DNA from: Aphrocallistes beatrix
Taxonomy: Eukaryota; Porifera; Hexactinellida; Sceptrulophora; Aphrocallistidae
Direction: 5' to 3'
Length of the DNA: 64,000 bases
Assembly (NCBI GenBank): GCA_963281255.1
Contig: OY725495.1
Location: 62,001-126,000, forward strand
The notes under the pieces are model-generated. The model was not told the origin of the DNA. It saw only the letters and a list, made by a program, of their open reading frames with translations, and did not search any database. The position numbers and the translations under genes are program-made. Below, one piece after another: positions 52,858 through 62,583 of this stretch. How positions within the stretch are numbered: position 1 is the stretch's first letter; the number at the start of each line of letters is the position of its first letter.

Positions 52858-54511
52858 CTAGAGAATGTTGTTGAGGTAGGTTTTCTGTAAATCTACAAAC
52901 AGCTTTTTGGAGGCAGTTGGTACTAGACCTAGGTCAAGCTTTTCAGCGGGATTGCGACCCCTCCTGATCATCTCCTTTCCCTTGTTGTGCATTGTGGAGA
53001 CGATGTCTGCGAATAAAGGTCTGAACTCCTTATCTGGATGCCAGCACTTCACCATCAGCTCATACACACTCCTGGGACACCCTGAGGGTGGGAATTGCAT
53101 GATCCCCTTGGAGACGTTCTCTATAACCTACCATGGTATAGGGATAATTAATACGCAGTATTACATAATACCTTGTCTTAGATAGAAATAAACTCACCTG
53201 CTCAATCCCGACATTCCTCCAAGGCGATTGCCCTACGGTCCATATTTCATAGAGAGTGACGCCGTAGCTCCAGACGTCACTCTTTTCTGAGTACTTTTTG
53301 TAGAAGATGGCCTCTGGGGGAGTCCACTTGATCGGAATATTTTCATCAGACCCTCTCTCATACTCGTCATCCCCGCCCAACATTCGAGCTAAGCCGAAGT
53401 CCCCTATCTTGCACATGTAGTCTTGGGTGAGGAGAATGTTCCTGGCGGACAGGTCTCTGTGCACGTATCTCCTCCTAGCCAGGTACTCCATTCCTAACGC
53501 GATGTCTCCGGTGAAGCGTAGGAATATCGGGCCGAACACGTCGAACTTTATAATGTTATTCTTCAGGATCGATTTTAGGAAGTCTTTGAGTTCGCTCTGC
53601 ATCCTCTCTGTCACCATCATGATCGGATTCGATAGGGTCATGACTCCGAGTAGCTTGAGCACGTTAGGATGGTTGAACTGTCCTAGAATGACCGCCTCCT
53701 GTAAGAAACTGATGCTGGACTCCTCATCCTCTTTCTTCAAGCTCTTCACCGCCACTGGTATGTCTCCCTTCTGTGTCTTCCACATGGCGCTGTGAACAAT
53801 CGCGTAGTTTCCTCTCCCTAGCTCCACTTGTAACTCCAAATCATTCCGACTAATCTCCCTGTACCGCCTATCAGACATGATGGCATATATCCAGCAGATG
53901 TTGTCCTGCGGCTGTAGCACCTCTCTCGTGTCATCATACATGAAGCACGGAGTGTCCTCATGGACGACCACCTCGATGTACACATGCTCCACTTCGTTCT
54001 CGTCAGATATGGACTTGAGTTTCCTCTGGTCGACGGTGGGCACAATAAAGTCCCTCTCGAACTGTATGGACGAGTAGAGGGATTCGTGTTGGTCCAGAGA
54101 GGATCTGAAGGAGGCGCTGGCATCCAGGAGTGAGGGGGGATAGAGCGTGTTTGTTTGAGAATCTGACTCTCTGATGCTACACACGAGTCTGTCCTGATTG
54201 GATTCAGACGGCAATGCACACGCGGTGCCATTATCTACCATCATAATTTCTTCTCTTACCTCGGCCCTCTGGCGCCTTCTCAACTTTTTCATCCGGACAT
54301 GCCTCCTCCCAATGATCACAACCAGAATAATGGCCGCAGCCAGCAACACACAGAAGAGCAGGAGTAGGATGACGCCGGCCGAGATAACCAGCACTCTGTA
54401 CTTGGTCATGAGGCTGGAGGCGAGCTGTGATGCCATCGTTACATTCTGAGCAGGCACCTTCCTTACTTGGAAAAGAATCGCAATTAAAGAACACACAAGC
54501 TTCGTATCCAT
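52858..54511 (-). CDS. RTK-H: receptor tyrosine kinase with almost no ectodomain
   Basis: Two exons (54511-53198, 53127-52858; 70-bp phase-0 intron), 527 residues. A signal peptide (about 1-21) is followed by only about 17 residues before the membrane helix (39-67); no SRCR unit is present. The cytoplasmic part is full length, with juxtamembrane SLYSSI, FIVPTVDQRK and TPCFMYDD, then a kinase with LGRGNYAIV, VAVK (K256), HRDLSARN (351), DFGLA (371) and WTPPEA. The activation loop has a single tyrosine (DDEYERG) and lacks the usual YY pair. The tail ends KLFVDLQKTY. It is richer in G+C than the other RTKs. It could signal without ligand or pair with other receptors. Confidence 0.9.
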
Positions 54512-55051
54512 ATCATTTACAGGTCAGAACATATTGGGTGAATAAATATATATAACAAACAGTCCAATTCCGATTAGCAATCAACATAAATACAAATTGG
54601 CAAATTTAGCCTTTTAATCAGATGGCTGTACTAATAATACTTTTATAACAGCTCCAATCAGTGGAGTCAGCTTGCAAACAGGTCAAATACAAATAACCTG
54701 CACACTTTGTTATTAGCACGTCAGCTGTATTATATGCAGTTTTTAGTAGACATGTGGTTAATGTATTAACATGGTAGACTATCCAGTTTGTGGAGGCAAT
54801 TGCAAGCCTACTCACATCCAAGCATTGATTCTATGTAGCTATTTTGACTCAGACTTAATTGCTTATAATTCGATATCTAATTTAACTCGTTGATTGTAGG
54901 TCATTCAGTAACATTCCTGAACCTCGCCTTGCTGAACTCATCGAGTTGCAAATGTTCAGAAGTGTTGAGTAAATTGGGCCATTGTGTAAGTGATATTAAT
55001 ATTCTATTTCAAACAATTGCAATTAAACTAATAAAATAATCGATCTAAAAG
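54512..55051. other. Intergenic region, RTK-H / PITRM1
   Basis: 540 bp, AT-rich. ATATATATTTATT on the minus strand lies about 30 bp before the RTK-H ATG. A stretch near 54748-54785 (CATGTGGTTAATG...AGACTATCCAG) resembles 49479-49506. No gene recognised. Confidence 0.45.
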
Positions 55052-58000
55052 CTAACACAGCTGAGAGGAGGACACCTCCCATCCCTCCCCCTCAGGAACA
55101 TCTGTCTCCGCAGGCCCCAGCACAGCCACAGAGTCCGTCACTTCCCCGCTCAAATACTGCCTACACACCTCAACTAGCTCCTCCCGCGTCGCGTCCAGAA
55201 TCCGCTCCCTGCGTCTCTGCCTCATTTCGTGCGTAATCCCAGACTTGAAGTGGGCGGCTCCTTTCTTCCCGCTGGTGACAGGTGCGTCTAACACCTGAAA
55301 CAGGGCCAGCTTAGCCTCCAACAAATCTTGTTCTGTGCATCTGCCCTCCAGCACCCATTCCACAGCTCGCTTGAAGACTTGGAGGGTCGGGAGGAAGTTT
55401 GGGTCTCTGTAAGAGAAGAAGTAAAAGATGTTCTCGCCATGTCTCGCGCCCCCACCGTACGCCCCCCCCTTCTCACGGATCTCCGGATGTAGCACCTACA
55501 GAATACGCGTGTTAACATAGACAAAGCTAGTGACGTCATCAACACGCGTTCTCACCTTGTTGGTCATCACCCTGGCCAGCAGGGAGAGAATGGGTTGGTG
55601 CGGGTGGTTGTAAGGGACGGTTTGAATGGCTCGAGCCACGAAGTGGACTTGGAAAGGAAACTGAGTGTAGAGACGCTGCCTCGTCGGTACAAATGCCTCT
55701 GTCTCAAACTCCCTCACACTGTCCGTCCTGTCTCCAGGGATGGCGTCGAAAAACGCAGAGAGATCCCCCAGCGTCTCATCCACCTTCTCCTCCCTCAGGT
55801 TGCAAGCGGCTTTGAGGTTGACAGCGTGCAGCGTCTTGGCCGCTAGCGTCTGCAAGACGCTGACGGTCTCCTGCAGGTCTGTCTGCTTGGCCAGCTCGTT
55901 CAGGAATGCGATCTGGGAGAGTCCGCTCAGCTCCTCGGCCAGCTTGCTCGCCGCGTTCAGGGCAGAGCCGGCCTGCGCCATGGCCAGCAGGTGTCCGTTG
56001 TAGCTGATGCTCCCCACCACGTCCGCCACTGCCGCGGACAGGATGGAGCGGATTATTTCGCGGTTGCTGAAGTCCGGCGAGAGAAAAGTGTCCTGCCACA
56101 GGGACAGCATGATCTGCAGGTTCTGTTCCAAGCAATGAGACCGGAAGTAAGTCGAGAAATCGTAGGTGTGAAGGTCCGTGTGGTGAGGGACAACAAGAGG
56201 TGAGATTGATAGACCGGAAGTGTACCTCTCAATCTGTGTGGCTCTCTGTCTGTAGTCCATGTTGTTGGCACCGATGTGCGTTAGAACCGAACACAAGAAA
56301 GGCAGATACCGGTACATCCCATCGGCATACCGGTCTTCATCCGCCAAGAAGGAAAGGTAGGTGATACCGTTGGTGGGGAGGGAGCAGACTTGTAGCGGTG
56401 TCCCGTCTAAGGAGGCGTGATCCAGACGCGTGAGCGGCGGTTCTCTCGAAATGTCGGACACGGAGAGGCAAGGGAGACAGGACAGGTCCTGTGTCCGATT
56501 CTGTTCCTTCTTTAGCTCTAGCCCCGACCTAAACAAAGAATAACACAATCCTGCATCCTCGCGGAATGACCCGAAACTCACTGGAACAGCTGATTTCTCC
56601 CCGCGTCAGTGAGCTCGCTAACGCGCCGAGAGAGCAGTTCCTTCTCCTCCTGCTCCCTGGACCTCGCGTAGGAGGGGTCAGGCTCCATCACCAGAGTCAG
56701 TCTGTGAGGGTTGTCCATGAAATTCTCCTTCACCAGTCCGGCCCAGTCTCGATACTCCTTGATCTGGTCCAAGTGCTTCTGAAAGCTGAACACATCCTCT
56801 AGCCTAGCCCCGTGCATGAGAAGCGGGAGACAGGCCTGTAAGAGGTCCAATCCGAACCTACTGGAGTCCCTCTTCATGGACAACTCCATCTGATGGATGA
56901 TCCCCTCCACTCGCTCCTGATTGAACCCGTCTCTCGCACTCTACAACACACCCATCACATGCTGAACAGCTGGCACGAGTGGAGAGGTCTCAGTTACCTG
57001 TTCAAACGTACTCGCGATTATGCCGGTCACCTTCTCGACGTCGCTCCCATCCACCCCCTTCAGCCCCACGCTGAATGTCCCCTGTCTCCCGGAGCCGCAG
57101 TACCCCGAGGCAGGGGAGAAACTCATTCCGATGTTCGGCTCGATTAGTTTCTGGAAAAACGGCGAATTGGGTCCGTCCATCAGGAGTTTCGAGAGAACTG
57201 ACATTAGCCGCGAATTGAGAATGTCAGCAGTTGGGTCTAGCAGGTAGCTGACAGAGACAGCTGTTTGCTTCGAGGGGTCAGGAGACATGGGTTCAGGGGG
57301 GGAGGCAATATTCTCTCTCCTCTGCGTCTCCCATCTTGAAGACAACATTAGAATATGAATAGCAAAGCGAGGCAGAAGAAAACTTGAATTAACCTCTCTT
57401 GTAGAGGAATGTCAGTCTTGGCGTCGATCTTATCAAACTTGTCCAGCACATCTCTACTGATCCGCTCCAAGTGCCCTTCCAATGGGAAATCCCCATAAGT
57501 GAAGAAGATCGCGTTGCTGGGGTGATAGTGCGTGGAATGGAATGCTCTCAGGCCTTCCCAACTCAACCTCGGGATTTCCAGAGGGTCTCCCCCGTAGTTG
57601 TGGCTGTAGGTGTGGTCGGGAAGGAGGTGTTGCTGCTGAGCCATCGAGAATATGTCATCTCTGTCCATCATAACTCCTAAGCGTAGAATATCAGTGCAAT
57701 TCCCCTCTTTCCTAACCTCAAAAGGAAATTAGCTTATGTCTGCTAATCAATATAGAGATGAGCTAGCCATTATATTTCCGATGCATTTTGTGAATTATTG
57801 GTTGTTGTTCTACACAAGCAATTCCAGTCAAAGTCATTAGCTCAACCAACGCAAGCTCGCATGCGTTTGTGAGATAACAGACGTCGCAAAAAATAATGTT
57901 TTGTGTCAAGGATTAAAGTGCATGTTTCTATTTATCCTACGATATATATGATACACACAATAAGTAATTAATCTTGCATAATCACAGCCAGGCATTTACT

Positions 58001-59305
58001 GGTCCCAGGATCGCGTATACAACTGTATTTAAGCAGATTTGTCATCAGATAACCATCTCGACAGAATACCAAATGAATTCCGTACACAGAACAGCTCTCG
58101 TCACTCCAATATTGTTGTCTCTACAGTTCGCAAATTTCATTCGCACACAGGAATTAACTGATGGAGATTCCCTGCGAACTTTAGAACCTGAGATTTCTGA
58201 ATCTCCTGGAAAGAGCAGCACAGCTTACAGTCACCAGCTTATCACTATAATAATATTATCCACATTCCAATTCCTCTCTCTGGTTGTTATCCTCGTACTG
58301 GTAGCCATTACGTGTCGACTCTACGTTGAGAAGAGGAGACTCACGCCTCAAAATCAGATGAAAGGGAGAGTCGCCTCCAACCAGTACGAGGCCCCGCCAG
58401 ACGAGATTCGTGAGAGAGCAGAGAGCTTGCATATCTACGCCAACATCGACTCAGTTCCTGTGCGGACAGCGACGGAGAACAAAGGCGTCTCCGCCTCCAA
58501 CGTAGATAACAAGTCCCACTTCTCATATGGGTCCAGCCAGTACCCAACATTCCACAGCCCGCTTAACTACGAAGAGAAAACCGCCACTCTCAAAAGCTTC
58601 AAGTCTATCTTGGACCCGGAGCAGGTGCAGGAGCTGGAAGAGCCTAATACCTATACTGTAATGTGTTCTCCTGGCAAATGTACATAGATCCTGTGGCTTA
58701 TTTATCAATTAATACTAGCCGTTACCTTTCATTTCGTTGAATACCACGCCCTTGAAGATGGGCGCGGAGTCCTTGTTCTGATTATCCTCGAACTCTAGCC
58801 TCCATCCCTCCTGCCTGAAATCGTTCTCCCTGAGCAGCGGGAAGAAGGCGGCGTCCAGGTACACGCCCATCAGGTTGTAGAAGTCGGCTCTGTTCTGGGA
58901 GCTGAACGGGTAGACTGTCATGTCGCTGGAGGTGAAGGCGTTCATGAAGGTGGACAGAGACCTGTTCAGCATCTTGAAGAAAGGGTCTCTACAGGGGTAG
59001 CGACTGGACCCGCAGAGTGCAGTGTGCTCCAGGATGTGAGGCACCCCTGTGCTGTCCATGGGCGTGGTGCGGAATGACACTGCGAACGTGTTGTTCGTAT
59101 CCGGTCTGGATATGTGCACGTGTCGAGCGCCAGTGCGTGAGTGGGTGAGCTCAGTCGCGACCAAACTCAGCTCTGCGCACTCCGCCACGTTGTCCACTGT
59201 AAAACCATGGATGCGGTCGCCCGGCTGTGGCGTGGAGGAGGGACGTGCGTGCGTTGAAGTGGAGAGGAGCCTAGCGCGAGATCTCAGGAGAACTCGTGAC
59301 AGCAT
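55052..59305 (-). CDS. PITRM1: Mitochondrial presequence protease (M16C metallopeptidase)
   Basis: Six exons (59305-58726, 57676-57394, 57334-56998, 56940-56582, 56528-55556, 55495-55052) join with consistent phases to 991 residues; human PITRM1 has 1037. The arginine-rich N-terminus (MLSRVLLRSRARLLSTS) fits a mitochondrial presequence. The inverted zinc motif HILEH, followed by FNEMKG and the downstream acidic ligand, defines the M16C active site; PDHTYSHNYGGDP and HYHPSN are also typical. The enzyme degrades cleaved targeting peptides in the matrix. The first intron is 1049 bp, against 53-60 bp for the others, and contains a complete opposite-strand gene. The start lies 75 bp after the BUD13 stop on the same strand, so the two may be co-transcribed. 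Confidence 0.94.
58026..58033 (+). promoter_or_regulatory. TATA-like element of nested membrane-protein gene
   Basis: TATTTAAG, 40-47 bp before the ATG at 58073, inside the PITRM1 intron. Confidence 0.4.
58073..58687 (+). CDS. Small membrane protein with tyrosine-rich tail, nested in PITRM1 intron
   Basis: 204 residues, one exon, on the strand opposite to its host gene. The ATG at 58073 starts a signal peptide (about 1-22), followed by a short ectodomain of about 40 residues, a membrane helix (about 58-82) and a cytoplasmic tail of about 120 residues. The tail has tyrosines in NQYEAP, LHIYANI, SQYPTF, LNYEEK and NTYTVM, several fitting SH2-type contexts, and no kinase. Upstream codons are open to 57974 and include an ATG, but a TATTTAAG 40-47 bp before 58073 argues for the later start. 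I recognise no family. By layout it resembles RTK-H with the kinase removed, and a role as phosphotyrosine scaffold is inference. Confidence 0.72.
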   Translation: MNSVHRTALVTPILLSLQFANFIRTQELTDGDSLRTLEPEISESPGKSSTAYSHQLITIIILSTFQFLSLVVILVLVAITCRLYVEKRRLTPQNQMKGRVASNQYEAPPDEIRERAESLHIYANIDSVPVRTATENKGVSASNVDNKSHFSYGSSQYPTFHSPLNYEEKTATLKSFKSILDPEQVQELEEPNTYTVMCSPGKCT

Positions 59306-59380
59306 TATAGGCAAGCTAGCTAACACTTTATTATTGTGAGGTAATGTTAACAGCAAGTTAGGAGTTAAAATACAATGAAT

Positions 59381-60579
59381 CTACAGGTCTTCAGTGCTCC
59401 ATTTGTAATACTCGTCGTGGTCAGCTTTGCGGCTGTTCACGATCTGGAACCTCTCCTTCTCGTACCCGTTAGACCGGTCCACCCCGTCCCACCGGTACCC
59501 CGGTCTGATGTTGAAACGGTTGCTAGGGAACTTCCCTTGGTATGTAGGCTTGCATCGCTTATTCTGTTCTTTCTCTACACAGAATGGAATATCATACAAC
59601 AGCTACCACTACAGTAGCAGGCACGAATGTAGCACTCACTCTTATTACTCTTCTTGCTCTTCATCTGAATGAGAGGATCATCTATCAACTCCTTGGCTTT
59701 CAAGTGTGCATTCAAACTATCGTCTCCCTTGTATCTTGCCAGGTCCTTACTCGCCTCTTCCGCGAAATTCTCAGCTCTCTCCTCTCTCAACTTAGCCTGG
59801 ACAACTCCAGACTTCATGATCTGGAATTTGGCGTCCCTCTCCAACTTTTCCTTTTCTTTCTCTGCTTTCATCGCGTCCTCTCTCTCAGTATCGATCTTAT
59901 GACCATGCTTATCTCTGTACACCGTCTTATCTGCGTGTATGCATCAGTAATCGCGGTTATTCACACTATAACACTACGCGCTCAACTTGCCTTGTTGGTT
60001 AGACTCTAGCACCATTGCACAGGCTCCATCCTGTAACTTGACACCTTCCTCCTCACGAGACCACCTGCTCCCTCTCTTCCCTCCTCTACCACCCGCGCCA
60101 CAAGGCTTCCTACTCACCTCCAAATCGCTGTCTGAGCTCTCTCCTTCAGTGTGGGGAGTAAGGTCGTTGGAATCGTGTCTCACTCTCCTCTTCACGTCTA
60201 AGTCACTTTCAGAGTCAGCGGCCTCATCTCTCCTCGCCTCTGCATCGCTGTCTGAGTCATGCCGGACTCGTTTGGGGCTGTCATTGGCAGGAAGTGGGTT
60301 CCACATCTTCTGCAGTCTCTCTCTACTCTCGTCTCGGAACTCCACCACCACAGGTCCCTCCCCGTCGGACCAATCGCTCGATTCGTCTCTCCTCTCTTCG
60401 ACTTCCGCTTCCCCCCCGATTATGAACCCAGTCGGTTGAGTGCGGATTTTCTTGCGTTTTTTCCTTATTTTTGTGTTGTTTTTAATTTTAATACTTTCCC
60501 CTTTCCCAGCCTGTGCTTGCAACTGCTTGGCATCGCTCGCGCTCAAATATTTTTTCAGATAATCCAGCTTTGACGACAT
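59381..60579 (-). CDS. BUD13: Pre-mRNA splicing factor BUD13 (RES complex)
   Basis: Three exons (60579-59991, 59930-59640, 59574-59381) give 357 residues. The start MSSKLDYLKKYLS is the family's N-terminal helix; the middle is charged, with repeated RVRHDSDSD-type segments; the end has TVYRDKHGHK and the conserved NRFNIRPGYRWDGVDRSNG block that binds partner proteins. BUD13 works with SNIP1/Pml1 and RBMX2/Snu17 in the RES complex, which helps splicing of short or weak introns, apt in a genome with 55-65-bp introns. The first intron uses a GC donor (AAG|GCAAGT). TTTCTACTAATTCGCAG lies just before the ATG: a branch-point-like TACTAAT plus acceptor. PITRM1 follows 75 bp downstream. Confidence 0.92.
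59931..59990 (-). other. GC-AG intron in BUD13
   Basis: 60-bp intron with donor AAG|GCAAGT and acceptor ACGCAG. The phase-1 join yields the expected DKTVYRDKHG. No nearby GT donor keeps the conserved block in frame. Confidence 0.75.
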
Positions 60580-60758
60580 TTCATCCCTGCGAATTAGTAG
60601 AAATATTTTAGATTAGATAATGTTAAATAGTTGAAGATTGGGTAAGAGGTAATTATTGCAGATAGTTCAAATAATTCCAATAAAGGATTATAAATATTTA
60701 ATTTAAGGTTAATTAATCGTGTGCGTAGATAAGTGAAAATAGTGTTTGTTTCGTTTTA

Positions 60759-62024
60759 CTAGATAATAGCTATGCAGAAGTTTCCCTTTCCGAAGAGCAC
60801 GAACACCCTGTTCTCCTTGTCCACTGCTAGCCCCCGCACGTCCCCCACGCCCCACTTCGAGGTCTGCAGGAGTTGGATGTACCCTGCTTCGCTGGGGATC
60901 TTCTTGATGAAGCTCGCGTCTTTGTTGCTGATGTAGAGCGTGTTGCTGGCATCGAAACAGAAAGAGTTAGCATTGAAGAAGTGAATTCCGTCCTTGTCTA
61001 TAGCGATGGACCTCTTGACATCTCCCGTCTGCTTGTCTAGCTCCTTGATTAGGTTGGTTCTCGTCTCCAGCACGTAGACGCTCTTGTTCTTGGCCGAGAT
61101 CGCGAACGCTTTCTTGATTACGCCGCTAGGAAGCGTGCCTTTGTAGCTCAGGTCTGTGCTGTACACAGAAATTCGGTGCTTGAACGACTCAACCACGAAA
61201 ATCTCAGACTTGCACGCGTCCAGACCGTACGGTCTCTTCAGGTGTTCATCCGGCGTCCTGGAGTTGGTCTTCTTCACCAGATCATACTCCCCACAGCTGA
61301 ACTTGAGGAGATTTCCCACCTCAAAGTCAGTCACGTACACGTAGCCCTCATGCGCCACGATTCCGTAGGGGGCAGACATCTTTCCCTTCCCGAACACATC
61401 CAGGTACTCTCCCTTCAGAGAGAAGATATGGATCAGACTCTTACCCATGTCTGTGACGTAGACGCGCTCGTTCGCATCGTCAATACAGATCGCATTCGGA
61501 TTGTCTACCTCGCCGCTCTTCCTGCCTAAGCTGCCGAACGAAAACGACGGTTTCTTGTCTGTGGAGGCGGAGCTTGTGGGGTCGCTGGGGTCGCTGGACG
61601 GGGTAGGGGGTTCAGGGTCGCCGCGAAGCCTGATCTCGCCGAGAGTGGGGATGAGGTCGCTCAACTCACTGGTGTCACAAATAAAATTAATCTCGGGGAA
61701 GGGGACAGCATCTTGTGCGCTCGCGGAAATCCTCACTTCCAAGTTCTTGACCGCTTTCATGATCTCCCCCTGAGCTTGATTCTCCTTCATGAGACTGGCG
61801 ATACTCAGCATCTCCTCTTTGGACGCCCTGAGCTCATCCAGTTCCTGGTCTTGAGTCTGCTTCTTCTGGCTGTACTCCGTTCTGAGGCGTGTGACCTCTG
61901 AGAGCAAACTCTCCTTCCTCTCCTTCAGGAGACGGATCGGATCGTCCAACTTCTCGGAGATCAGGGATTCCATTTGGGAGAAAGGGTCTTCACTGTCCAG
62001 TTCGTCTTTTATTGGAGTTGCCAT
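60759..62024 (-). CDS. Coiled-coil NHL-repeat protein
   Basis: 421 residues, one exon, from the first in-frame ATG at 62024. An acidic start is followed by a coiled coil (about 25-100), a Pro/Ser-rich linker (about 140-165) and a six-bladed NHL beta-propeller (about 170-420), with repeats such as NPNAICIDDANERVYVTD, APYGIVAHEGYVYVTD and RPYGLDACKSEIFVVE. This resembles TRIM2/3/71 C-termini, but no RING, B-box or filamin domain is present, so ligase activity is not expected. NHL propellers bind RNA or protein. Composition matches the conserved-gene class. No acceptor-like sequence abuts the ATG, unlike most neighbours. Confidence 0.82.
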   Translation of the reverse strand: MATPIKDELDSEDPFSQMESLISEKLDDPIRLLKERKESLLSEVTRLRTEYSQKKQTQDQELDELRASKEEMLSIASLMKENQAQGEIMKAVKNLEVRISASAQDAVPFPEINFICDTSELSDLIPTLGEIRLRGDPEPPTPSSDPSDPTSSASTDKKPSFSFGSLGRKSGEVDNPNAICIDDANERVYVTDMGKSLIHIFSLKGEYLDVFGKGKMSAPYGIVAHEGYVYVTDFEVGNLLKFSCGEYDLVKKTNSRTPDEHLKRPYGLDACKSEIFVVESFKHRISVYSTDLSYKGTLPSGVIKKAFAISAKNKSVYVLETRTNLIKELDKQTGDVKRSIAIDKDGIHFFNANSFCFDASNTLYISNKDASFIKKIPSEAGYIQLLQTSKWGVGDVRGLAVDKENRVFVLFGKGNFCIAII

Positions 62025-62583
62025 TTCCGATATTGACCAGGGATATCGTGGATTGCTATTATTTATATTATTAAACGATTGGAAACATTCCAAGTGAGCA
62101 TGAGATACCACTTCACCAAATTAACATAATAAAATTATATTTTGCTAACTTGGAAAAGTTCTTATAACCTGCGTCATAAACGGCGTAGGGAGGGGTGGGG
62201 GTTACAGCACCCCCAGACCCCCCAGCTGGTTGATATGCCCCCACAAAACGTCCTGGCTATGCCCATGTGCATCACCAAATTGTTTCAATTAGAATTTACA
62301 TTGGAATGTGTCCCAAGAGATAGGATCAAATAGCACCATGGCTTTACTCAAAGAAAATACAGATCTCATGACAACAAAGTTAATTAACATCAAATTACAA
62401 GTTAATGTGTACAACAGCGTTTACCAAACAATAGTTAAAAGCCGCAAAAGAAAATATACACAAAGTTAATCAGAATTGGCAGATGTTGGGATGTAGTAGC
62501 ACAGAGCTAGTTATTTACGTCTTGGGAGGTGAGCAAGTAGGATATATATTATAAAACTGTTGAGCTGCAAAGAATGAGATATT
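62025..62583. other. Intergenic region with repeat fragment
   Basis: 559 bp. Contains a G/C-run element (62165-62275) described separately. Otherwise AT-rich with no gene recognised. Confidence 0.5.
62165..62275. mobile_element. Candidate MITE-like repeat fragment
   Basis: About 110 bp with runs GGGAGGGGTGGGGG, CACCCCCAGACCCCCC and GCCCCCACAAAACG, ending CCTGGCTATGCCCATG. The ends resemble the GGGCGTAGCCAGG-type termini of non-autonomous DNA transposons common in marine invertebrates (recollection of a general pattern, not a database match). GGGGGTTACAGCACCCCC forms an imperfect hairpin. Confidence 0.35.

Noticed and set aside
57974..58072. Longer N-terminus for the nested membrane protein
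   Set aside because: It would place the TATA-like element inside the coding region and bury the signal peptide; the ATG at 58073 fits better.
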